Source: a virus. From it: a stretch of 49,408 nt of DNA. Below the pieces are notes generated by a model. That model did not search any database and was not told the origin of the DNA. It worked only from the letters and a program-made list of their open reading frames with translations. Location: the IMG/VR virus record IMGVR_UViG_3300027631_000032, positions 1-49,408 of that record; one strand, 5' to 3'. The translations under genes and the position numbers were made by a program. This document shows, in pieces, positions 23,559-33,100 of this stretch. How positions within the stretch are numbered: the first letter of the stretch is position 1; the number at the start of each line of letters is the position of its first letter.

Positions 23559-26500
23559 CAGTTCGTAAGTACAGTGTATAAGTCTCTACAGTGGATGTAC
23601 TTTGTCCAATTGTTGTTCCTGAGTAATTTCCTACAAAAGTTCTACCATAATCACCTGTGTAATCTGCGGTATAGTTTCCAAGGTAAGGTACGACATAATC
23701 GCCCGCATAGTTCCCTGTGAACGGAGTTATAGACTCTCTAGTATATGAAGATGTACGGAGTCTATTAAAATTACTGTTTCTCAATCTAGTATATATGGCC
23801 ACAAAACCACGAGTATATACCGATGATCTATTTCTGGTATATGCGGAAACTCTGGTACGAGAATAATGAGCAACATAGTCTGCGGTATAGTTTCCGGTGA
23901 AATCACCTGCGTATGTACCAACACTTACTCTCAAGAAGTTTCCGACATACTCTCTTGCATAGTTGCCAGTATAGTTACCCGCAAAACTTGAGTCACGAAC
24001 ACGTGTAAACCCGCCTGCGTAAGTTCCGGTCGCACCTACGAAGTTTGCGTAAGTACGGGATCTAGCATATGAAGAAGGTCTTGTTCTACTATATGCAGAT
24101 ACTCTTGTGACGGTGAAGGCTGTTGTGTAATGAGATGTGTAATTACCTGTGTATTCACCAACAAAGGTTCTAGTGAAATCACCTGTATAGTTACCACCAA
24201 ACACTCTGGTGAAATTGCCTGTGTAGTTACCACCAAATAATCTAGTGAAGTTTCCTACATAGTTACCACCGAAGTTTCTACTATAGGCACCAGTGTATTC
24301 TCCAACAAAACCACGAGTATAGTTGCCAATGTAATCACCAGCAAAACTACGAGAATAACTAGATACTCTAGTCCTAACCGATGTTCTCGTATAGTTACTT
24401 CCGCGAACTCGCGAGTAAACACTAGTACGTGTACGAGTATAGGCTGACGGTCTATTTTCATTACGCAGTCTGGTTGAAGTACGAGCATAACTACTCGATC
24501 GGACTCTAGTAAATAAAGACGTGTAATTTTCGATTCTGTTTCGTGCATAACTACTGGATCTGGTTCGTGCGTAACTACTGGATCTAGGCGTTATACGAGT
24601 TCTGGCGTATGCTGATGAACGAGTAACTGAACTGACACGTGTAGATATTCTTGTGTAGTTACCGACATAATCACCAGTATAATCTCCCGCAAATGTTCTA
24701 CCGTAGTTACCAATGAAGTCCCCGACAAATGCGCGAGAATAGTTACCAGTATAATCTCCCGCGAATGCACGAGCATAGTTACCAGTATAATCTCCACCGA
24801 AGACTCGACTATAGTTTCCTACAAAGGTTCTACCGTAGTTACCAATAAACGTTCTCTGATAATTACCAGTGTAATTACCGGCATAATCACCAACGAAGCC
24901 ACGGTTGTAGTTACCAACAAAACCACGCATATAGTTACCTACGTAGTTTCGACTGTAGGTACCAGTATAATCACCAACAAAACCACGTACATAATTGCCA
25001 GTATAATTGAATACAGAATTTCGGGTTCTAGTATAAACCAGAGTTGACCCTCTAGCGCGAGTATACACACTTACTCGACTTCTGGTAGAGTTTGTAATTC
25101 TGGTTCGAGTATATGCACTATAACGTGTTCTAGTTGATGTACGAGTATAGTTACTATTCCTAGCACGAGACGATACACGAGTAGAGGTACGAAGATAGTT
25201 ACTGTTCCTAGTACGAGTTGATGTACGAACATAATTACTATTTCTAGTACGAGCTGAGATTCTCGTGGATGTACGAAGATAAGAACTATTCCTAGTGCGA
25301 GTCGATGTACGAGTATAATTACTATTTCTAGCACGAGATGATACACGAGTAGATGTACGGAGATAAGAACTAATTCTATTTCTAGTCGATGTACGGAGGT
25401 AAGAACTAATTCTAGTGCGAGTCGATGTACGAGTAGATGTACGGAGATAAGAACTGACTCTACTATAATCGGTAATACGAGTTCGCTGATAAGAACTTAT
25501 TCTAGTACGAGTTGATGTACGAGTATAAGAACTGACTCTATTTCTTGCATACGCACCCGAATATGCACTGACTCTATTTCTAGTCGATGTACGAGTAGAT
25601 GTACGGGTATAGTTTCTAGCACTAGTACGGGTAGATGTACGTGTATATGCACTACTTCTAGTACGAGTTGATGTACGAGTATATATGCTACTTCTGTTAC
25701 GTGCGGACACTCTGGTCGAATAACGAAGATAGTTTCTTGTGCTAGTACGGGTAGATGTACGGAGATAACCAACAGTACGGTTAAACGATGTGTTCCGACT
25801 ATAGTTACCTGTATAGTACGCAGTACCGCCTATATAATACAAGAAACGAGTGTAGTAGATTAGATTTGGATAGTAATATCTCGCAAAGGCTTGGGTTCGA
25901 GCGAATGATCCAGCCCTTGTGGATATACGTGTGTAAGCCGCGTTGCCAATATAATATGATGTTCTACTGTAATTACCAACGAAGTTACCGGCAAATCCTC
26001 GAGCATAGTTACCAGTGTAATTACCAGTGTAATTACCGGCAAATAATCTACTAAAGTTACCGCCATAGTTACCGGCAAAGTTTCTACTAAAGTTACCAGT
26101 GAAGTTACCGGCAAAGTTTCTGCCGTAGTTACCGATAAAATCGCCAGCGTAGTTTGCTACGAAAGTACGGCTGTAGGCACCAGTGTAGTTTCCTACGTAA
26201 GTACGGTTGAAGTTACCAGTGAAGTTACCCGCGAAACCACGGTTATAGTTACCAACGAAGTTACCCGTAAATACTAATGTTCGGTTATAGTTACCAGTGA
26301 AGTTACCAGCATAGTCGCCAACAAATCCTCGGTTGAAGTTACCCGTATAATTACCCGCGAAACCACGGTTGAAGTTACCAGTATAGTTACCAGTATAGTC
26401 ACCAACAAATCCTCGACCGAAGTTACCTAGATAGTTACCAGCAAATGCACGAGCGTAGTTACCAGTATAGTTACCAGTATAGTCACCAACGAAACCTCTG

Positions 26501-29500
26501 AGGTAGTCGCCAGTATAGTTACCGCCAAATGCCCGAGCGTAGTTACCAGTGTAGTTACCCGTATAGTCGCCTACAAATCCTCGACCGTAGTTACCCAGAT
26601 AGTTACCGGAAAATTCACGAGCGTAGTTACCCAGAAAGTTACCGACATAATCACCAGCAAATGCACGAGTATAGTTACCTGTATAGGTTACTGATCGACT
26701 ATAGTTGCCGGTATAGGCCACTGTTCGTGAGGAGGTACGAGTATATGCACTGTTTCTAGTACGTGCATACGCACCACTATAACTACTAGGTCTAGTTCTA
26801 GCATATGCGGAAAGACGAAGACGAGTGTAAGCAGAGTTACGTGTACGTGCGGATGTACGAGTAGAGACTCTAGTATATGCACTGTTTCTATTTCTAGTAT
26901 AAGAAGATGCTCTAGATCGAGTATATGCACTACTTCTATTACGTGTAGAGACTCTAGTGTATGCACTACTTCTATCACGTGTTGAGACTCTAGTATATGA
27001 ACTATTTCGAGGTGTTATACGAGTTCTAGCGTATGTACTAACTCGACCACGAGTACTTACTCTTTGTGACGTTCGGGTATAGTTGCCCGTATAATCACCA
27101 GTGTAATATGCTATGAAGTTTCTGGTATAGTTACCAGCGAAATCTCCTACGTAGTTCCGACTATAGTTACCAATAAAGTTTCTGGAGTAGTTCCCTTCGA
27201 ATGAACGTGTGAAGTCTCCGGTATAATCTCCACCGAAGTTCCGCGAGTAGTTACCGACATAGTTACCAGTATAATCCGCAACGTAGTTCCGGCTATAATT
27301 ACCAATATAGTTACGACTGTACTCTCCAGCGAAATTGCGACTATAGTTACCAACGTACTCACCAACGAAATTTCTGTTGTACGTCTCTACCCTAGTACGA
27401 GTTGATGTTCTAGCATATGCTGAAACTCTTGTTCTACTATAAACACCACTATATGATGAAATTCTGGTTCGGGTAAAGTCTGTTGTGTAGGCACTGGTAC
27501 GATCTCTAGTGAAGACAGTAGTATATGCGCTAGTGCGATTTCTGGTAGATACACGAGTGTAGTTACTGACTCGATTTAGAATAGATACTCTAGTCGAAGT
27601 TCTAGCAAAGTCACCAGTATAGTTACCGATGAACTCTCGTGAATAGTTTCCTACATAGTTTCGACTGTAATTGCCGACATAATTTGGTGCATAGTTACCG
27701 ATGAAACTACTATCACGAGTTCGTGTGTAATCAGCTGAGAATGTTGAAAAACGTGACGCTAAGTAGTTACCCGTATAATTAGAGTTTCTCGGTGTTACAC
27801 GATTTCTAAGGAAATTAGATGTTCTAGTTCTAGAATAGTTACCGACATAGTCTCGGCTATAGTTACCAACAAATCCACGACTATAATTACTGACACGTGT
27901 TCGAGAATAATCACCAGTGTAATCTGCGGTGTAATTACCTGTAAAGTCTCTATTGTAGTTACCAGTATAACTAGAGTTACGGATCCGTTGACTGGTACGA
28001 GTAAAGTTAGAATTTCTGGTACGTGCGAAGTCCCTTGTACTTACACTGGTGTAGTTGGATGCACGAGTTCTAGTATAGACGACATCACTCGTATCTTTAC
28101 GTGTATCGGTTGCCGTTCCTCTTACTGTCCATGTTCCAGATGCTGTCGGAGTACCTTGAGCGGAACTACGTAATTCGTATGATCCAATGTTACCTAAAGT
28201 TGCTCTACGGTTAGCTGCGAGTTGACCAAAGGTGAAACCCATTTGATAGTCAGTCATCTCACGGAAACCTTGGAAGGTTCCTGAATCATACCCATCTTCA
28301 GCAAGAGTAGATGTCCAACCAACTATAGACTCTTCGTCCCCAGCAGTATCATTTACTCGTAACAAAACAGGTTTGTCGGATTCGAATTTCCACAGGTTGG
28401 CACCACCCGCAAACATTGCGACCGTGGATGCACCGTCCTGATCTCCGGATGCACCGCTTGCACCTGAACCATTGTTACCATTACGGGCAATTAAGTTGCT
28501 AGCATTCATATGGTGGTAATCTAGTACTACCCACTTGTCGTCTGTTGAATCATAATAAGAGACATGAACATTAGTGTCATCATCTCTCGCAACAAGACAA
28601 TAATCCTTGAGTGAGTCACCCCAAGAGTAGGTGTTCGATAAGAACTCTTCAGGTAAACCTTGAGTTCCGTCAGAACCAGCACCGTCACCTACTTTAACTA
28701 CAAAGACATTATGTGTGGTATCTGTAACGAGGTTGCCAGTGGCAGTTGACGGTACAGTGTTTACAGCTGTTCTCTCGTAAGAATTATACGAACGATATAC
28801 CACTTGTTTCATCGGTGGTATTTTGTACTTATCACCTTGTGCTTCTTTTACCGTAACGACAATATCTTTATTAGATGTAATAAACACGTACTGGTTATCG
28901 ATTCCAGTAAATGTTTCGGATGTCACTGTGTTCGCACTTAACGATACGGTTCTAGTCGCAGTACCATTGATACCGTTTGTTTCATTTACAAAGAACTCTA
29001 CGGTACACGCTTCTTTTGCAAATAAGTAATATGTACTATCTCCGTATCTAGTCGATACGTTACCAAACTCTTGACCCCTTAGTGACCAAGGAACCAAGAC
29101 GTGTCCGCCATTATTTTGATGTAACTCAATAGGTCTGTCACCATAGTAACTTCGACCAGCAGTCACATTGAATGAACCTCTTTGTGGTTCAGTACCAGTG
29201 ATCGCTAGTGTACTGGTGGTACCGTTAGTCTGTTTCTCTGTAATGACAGTACTTGGATATATCGCAGAATATCTTACGCCAGTAGCACTTACCATAACGA
29301 TGGTTTCGTGGAGACCGTGATTTCTAACGTCAGTGGCATCAGTGTCATATGACTCTGTGTTACCCATCCAACTAAAGATCGCACGATTATTCGCATCTGT
29401 GGTTGGGGGTGACGCTAAGTCGGTCTTCACATATAGGTTATAGTTGGTAGCCGCGAGAGTGTTGATTGAATCAGAGAACACTGATGATTGGTGTACCGCC

Positions 29501-30066
29501 CAAGTATCACCATCACTAGGTGCAGATGTACCCAAGTAATATGTGCCGGGCCAAGTGTTAGTCGCAATGTAACTATTGATTCTATCCGAAAACGATTCTG
29601 TCTCTGCAAATGTAGGTAGACGCATACCCTTTAGATCTGCATCAAATATCACGGGCCATTTGAATCCTGATTCAGGAAGACCGTTAGATACCATTTTGTT
29701 ATTTGCAGTTGAGATACTAGTGAACAATGGGTTCCTAGTAAATAGATCTGTTGTAGTTGTGGTTACAGATATGCTTGATGACGGGTGAGTACCGTCTGGT
29801 TGACCATATCGGGTATCAATATAGTTACCTATACTAGAACGATTGCCACTTACCGCAAGTGATCCGAATGCTCCGTTACCTATGTAACCAGTATAGTTGT
29901 CATTTGCGTTTGGAGGAGAATACGACAGTATTTCCTTACCGGCAAGGTACGCTAATATCTGTTCCTGTGTCGGAGAATATTGCGCCAAATCATTCGCATC
30001 AAAGGCAGCGTTGCTGCCGCCTTGATACGATTCTTTGATTCTAATCGGTATATCAGAAAATGCCAT
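23554..30066 (-). CDS. Giant tetrapeptide-repeat structural protein (2170 aa)
   Basis: The first ~650 residues are non-repetitive (LAYLAGKEILSYSPP near the start, then IGNYIDTRYGQPDGTHP and, at about 630, GNIGSYELRSSAQGTPTASG). From about 655 to 2145 the chain is a four-residue repeat with register x-[Y/F/R/S]-x-[G/R/S/T], for example NYTG, NYSR, GFVG, TRNS, TSTR. One break is an aromatic island near residues 1365-1410 (TQAFARYYYPNLIYYTRFLY). The end, STVETYTLYLRTA, is shared with the 1076-aa paralogue. It is probably a long virion fibre or surface protein, replacing T4 gene 10-12 products by position. It is unusually rich in Arg, Tyr, Asn and Thr and contains many N-[Y/F]-[T/S] sequons. No enzyme motif is seen. 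Confidence 0.8.
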   Translation of the reverse strand: MAFSDIPIRIKESYQGGSNAAFDANDLAQYSPTQEQILAYLAGKEILSYSPPNANDNYTGYIGNGAFGSLAVSGNRSSIGNYIDTRYGQPDGTHPSSSISVTTTTTDLFTRNPLFTSISTANNKMVSNGLPESGFKWPVIFDADLKGMRLPTFAETESFSDRINSYIATNTWPGTYYLGTSAPSDGDTWAVHQSSVFSDSINTLAATNYNLYVKTDLASPPTTDANNRAIFSWMGNTESYDTDATDVRNHGLHETIVMVSATGVRYSAIYPSTVITEKQTNGTTSTLAITGTEPQRGSFNVTAGRSYYGDRPIELHQNNGGHVLVPWSLRGQEFGNVSTRYGDSTYYLFAKEACTVEFFVNETNGINGTATRTVSLSANTVTSETFTGIDNQYVFITSNKDIVVTVKEAQGDKYKIPPMKQVVYRSYNSYERTAVNTVPSTATGNLVTDTTHNVFVVKVGDGAGSDGTQGLPEEFLSNTYSWGDSLKDYCLVARDDDTNVHVSYYDSTDDKWVVLDYHHMNASNLIARNGNNGSGASGASGDQDGASTVAMFAGGANLWKFESDKPVLLRVNDTAGDEESIVGWTSTLAEDGYDSGTFQGFREMTDYQMGFTFGQLAANRRATLGNIGSYELRSSAQGTPTASGTWTVRGTATDTRKDTSDVVYTRTRASNYTSVSTRDFARTRNSNFTRTSQRIRNSSYTGNYNRDFTGNYTADYTGDYSRTRVSNYSRGFVGNYSRDYVGNYSRTRTSNFLRNRVTPRNSNYTGNYLASRFSTFSADYTRTRDSSFIGNYAPNYVGNYSRNYVGNYSREFIGNYTGDFARTSTRVSILNRVSNYTRVSTRNRTSAYTTVFTRDRTSAYTTDFTRTRISSYSGVYSRTRVSAYARTSTRTRVETYNRNFVGEYVGNYSRNFAGEYSRNYIGNYSRNYVADYTGNYVGNYSRNFGGDYTGDFTRSFEGNYSRNFIGNYSRNYVGDFAGNYTRNFIAYYTGDYTGNYTRTSQRVSTRGRVSTYARTRITPRNSSYTRVSTRDRSSAYTRVSTRNRSSAYTRSRASSYTRNRNSAYTRVSTRTSARTRNSAYTRLRLSAYARTRPSSYSGAYARTRNSAYTRTSSRTVAYTGNYSRSVTYTGNYTRAFAGDYVGNFLGNYAREFSGNYLGNYGRGFVGDYTGNYTGNYARAFGGNYTGDYLRGFVGDYTGNYTGNYARAFAGNYLGNFGRGFVGDYTGNYTGNFNRGFAGNYTGNFNRGFVGDYAGNFTGNYNRTLVFTGNFVGNYNRGFAGNFTGNFNRTYVGNYTGAYSRTFVANYAGDFIGNYGRNFAGNFTGNFSRNFAGNYGGNFSRLFAGNYTGNYTGNYARGFAGNFVGNYSRTSYYIGNAAYTRISTRAGSFARTQAFARYYYPNLIYYTRFLYYIGGTAYYTGNYSRNTSFNRTVGYLRTSTRTSTRNYLRYSTRVSARNRSSIYTRTSTRTRSSAYTRTSTRTSARNYTRTSTRTSTRNRVSAYSGAYARNRVSSYTRTSTRTRISSYQRTRITDYSRVSSYLRTSTRTSTRTRISSYLRTSTRNRISSYLRTSTRVSSRARNSNYTRTSTRTRNSSYLRTSTRISARTRNSNYVRTSTRTRNSNYLRTSTRVSSRARNSNYTRTSTRTRYSAYTRTRITNSTRSRVSVYTRARGSTLVYTRTRNSVFNYTGNYVRGFVGDYTGTYSRNYVGNYMRGFVGNYNRGFVGDYAGNYTGNYQRTFIGNYGRTFVGNYSRVFGGDYTGNYARAFAGDYTGNYSRAFVGDFIGNYGRTFAGDYTGDYVGNYTRISTRVSSVTRSSAYARTRITPRSSSYARTRSSSYARNRIENYTSLFTRVRSSSYARTSTRLRNENRPSAYTRTRTSVYSRVRGSNYTRTSVRTRVSSYSRSFAGDYIGNYTRGFVGEYTGAYSRNFGGNYVGNFTRLFGGNYTGNFTRVFGGNYTGDFTRTFVGEYTGNYTSHYTTAFTVTRVSAYSRTRPSSYARSRTYANFVGATGTYAGGFTRVRDSSFAGNYTGNYAREYVGNFLRVSVGTYAGDFTGNYTADYVAHYSRTRVSAYTRNRSSVYTRGFVAIYTRLRNSNFNRLRTSSYTRESITPFTGNYAGDYVVPYLGNYTADYTGDYGRTFVGNYSGTTIGQSTSTVETYTLYLRTA
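23620..28090 (-). repeat. 12-base/4-residue repeat array inside the 2170-aa gene
   Basis: About 4.47 kb of degenerate 12-base units. Synonymous variation is high but the reading frame and amino-acid register are kept. A local higher-order unit of 84 bases (28 residues) is visible: the string gagcgtagttac recurs at 26451, 26535 and 26619, exactly 84 bases apart. Arg/Ser-rich blocks (about 25060-25760 and 26760-27060) alternate with Gly/Asn/Tyr-rich blocks. Confidence 0.9.
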
Positions 30067-30091
30067 ATTGACCTGTTCACTCAGTTAGTTT

Positions 30092-30130
30092 AAATCCTAA
30101 TTCTATTTATACGATTTGGAATTAGGATTT
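30092..30130 (-). other. 12-base perfect inverted repeat with a late promoter in its loop
   Basis: Arms 30092-30103 and 30119-30130 are exact complements; the 15-base loop starts with the TATAAATA octamer. The structure covers the stop codon of the 1076-aa gene. There is no T-run, so termination would be weak; RNA 3'-end protection or promoter insulation is possible. Confidence 0.8.
30104..30111 (-). promoter_or_regulatory. Late promoter for the 2170-aa gene
   Basis: Minus-strand TATAAATA, 38 bases before the ATG at 30066, inside the loop of the inverted repeat at 30092-30130. Confidence 0.8.
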
Positions 30131-33100
30131 TCTAACATATAGCGTATAAGTATCAATGACACTGGAAGTTGTTGAAACTGTTATCCCTGTGTAATTACCC
30201 AAGAAAGATTGTGTTGAGTTAGTACCGAAAGCTCTGGTATAAGTTCCGGTGTAGTTACCCACATAGGTTTCTGAACATACTCTAGTATACTCACCTATAT
30301 ATGTAGACACTCTATCTCGTGTGTAAGTAGATATTCTGTTTCTGGTAAACGGATTAAGAAGGTTCGTATAGTTACCGGCATAGTTACCAACGAAGTTTCT
30401 AGTATAATCACCAGTATAATTACCAGTGTAATCCGCAGTATAATCACCAGCATACGCAACCGTTCTGGTTCTAGTACTAGTTCGAAGGAAGTTACCTACA
30501 TAATCTTCGGTGTGATCAGTTACAAAATCTCCGACATAACTTGAAGCCCGTGTTCTAGCGAACGCGGAAGAACGTGTTCTCTCGTATGAAGATGTTCTTG
30601 GAGTAACACGAGTCCTTTGAAAGGTCGAGGTTCTTGATCGAGTACTGACTCGACTAGAAGGGGTCACACGTGTTCGTTGAAAATCTCTGGTATAATCACC
30701 AGCGAAAGATCTAGAGTATCCGGATACGCGATTACGATTGTAATTACCAACGAAGTCTCTTGCGTATGAGGATATTCTGTTACCTGTAAAATCTCTTGAA
30801 CTAGTACGAGTTGAAACGTAAACCTCTAAACGAGTAAATACATTGGCGTAGTTGGTATAGTTACCAACGAACCCTCTGCTATAACTGGATACACGTTGTC
30901 TAGTGAACACGCTAGTACTATCTCTGGTACTGGTTCTGGTTGACGTTCGAGTAAATGCACTAAGTCGTTCTCTAGTGAATATCTGGTCACGTTCCCTAAC
31001 GAACGCCCTAGTCGAAGAACGAGTCGAGGTTCTTTGGAAGTCTCTAGTACTGCTTCTAGTAAACGCATTTACATAGTTGACGTAATTACCAGTGAAGTTA
31101 ACGTTGCCAGCGAAGTCCAATATAGCTGCATATTCACCAGCGAACATTCGTACAAAATTTCTACTAAAGTTACCGAGGAAACTGGTGGTCGTCATGTTGT
31201 CGCCCAGAGCTTCATCACCAGTTGCACCAGAATATGTAATTGTACGAGCAGATGCTCTAGGATATGAGGGTATTCTTGCGAATTGTCCACCAGCGCCAGT
31301 ATACACTGTCATTCTACCATAAGCGGGGCCAATATAGTTTGGCCCGACAAACGCTACGGGATAGTAAGTAGTTTGATAGAAACCACTTTGATATCTCGAA
31401 AACGCTTGGTACCTAGTAAATACATTTTGACCAGCAGGAACGGTTATCCCGACTTCGACAGGCGCACCGCCACCATGAGGGCCTTGAACGGCAGTTACGT
31501 ATGAAGTGAGACCTGTTGCTATCGCTCTTACTCTAACATATTGTTGACTGTATATAGAGTAACGACCTCTGGAGAAAGTCGATGACCGTGTAAAGGAACT
31601 TGCCTTGGCGCGAGTTCTGGTATATGCACGGGTAAAGTCGCCAATATATGCGTTGACGTAGTTAACGTAATTACCAGTGTAATTACCAGTATATTGATTA
31701 ACGTAGTTAGTATAGTTACCTGTGAAGTCACCTGTATAGTTACCAACAAAAACATTAACGTAGTTAGTATAGTTACCAGTATAGTTACCGGCATAATCGC
31801 CAACAAAGTTACCAGTATAAGAGTCGGTTATTGTTCGTTGATAGTTACTAGTACGTGTTCTATTGAAGGTAGACGTGCGTTCCTTAGTAAAGTTACCAGC
31901 GTAGTTACCCGCATAATAAACAGTATTAGTATTGGTGAAATCCCGCGAGTAAGTTGATTCGCGAATCGTGGTGTAGTTACCAACAAAAGTTCTAGAGTAT
32001 GATGAATTGCGACTACGAGTAAAGGCTGATATTCTGTTACCTAAGAAGTTACCCGTGTAATTACCAGTGTAATTACCAACAAATGCGTTGATGTAGTTGG
32101 TATAGTTACCAACGAAGTTTCCTACGAAATTTCTGGAATAGTTACCCACATAACTTGACGCTCGGTTTCTATTGAATGACGAGTTTCGAGTAACGGTTCG
32201 GTTACCTGTAAAGGTAGACGTTCGAGTAGTTGTATAGTTACCAGTATAGTTACCGGCATAATCGCCAGTGTAGTTACCAATAAAATTAGAATTTCTGAGT
32301 CGTGTCGATTCTCTGGTATAATTAGAATTACGTGTACGAAGGTAATTACCTACGTAGTTTCTAGTAAAATTCCCAATGAATCCTCGAGCGTAGTTACCAG
32401 TAAACGCATTAACAAAGTTGGTGTACTCACCAGTATAGTTACCTGTATAGAGTCCAATACTATCGTTAACATATTCTCCACTATAAGTCGATACTCGACC
32501 AGTATAGTTGTTAAACGCATATGAAGATACGCGAGTACGAGTGTACTGTTTTGGAGTTAGATCGTTTCTAGTGTCGGTTGCACTACCTACAGACTTCCAA
32601 ACTCCGGTCGCAGTTGGAGTTCCTTGTGATGAACTACGTAATTCGTATGATCCAATGTTACCCGCGATTGCACGTCTAGTTTTAGCCCACTGACCTAAAG
32701 TATACGTAAGGTTAGATTCACTAATCATTTGAATACCGTCATACCCATCACTATCTTGAATATGCGCTACGTCAATCGCTGTCGGTGAAGTCTGAGTGGT
32801 TCTCTGCCATATGTAATATGGGGTCTCTGAGTTATCCGTTCGAGTATCAGAGAACGCTTCGAACCTACTGGTATAATCAGAACCAGGCGAGTTTGCGCCT
32901 AGTTTGTAACACCCAAGATAGTCATTGGTTGCGATGATACTGTTCAGTCTATCGACAAGGACATTCATATCCGAATCAGCAAATTGGTGAATACCTTCCT
33001 TGCCATTTTTGGTAGAATATGATACGGGTCGTTTGAATTTAGTATTACCGCCCGCCTCTACACCAGAGGTAGTAGCGGTACCGCCCAGTTGATACAAATC

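Noticed and set aside
23620-28090. Regular short repeats that might suggest a CRISPR array or a VNTR
   Set aside because: There are no constant repeats with unique spacers; the units are 12 bases, degenerate and in frame within one long coding sequence.
24036-28173. Many open frames in other frames and on the plus strand across the repeat gene
   Set aside because: They arise because the 12-base repeats lack stop codons in several frames; their translations are simple periodic strings, and only the long minus-strand frame keeps the tetrad register and has a start, promoter and unique ends.
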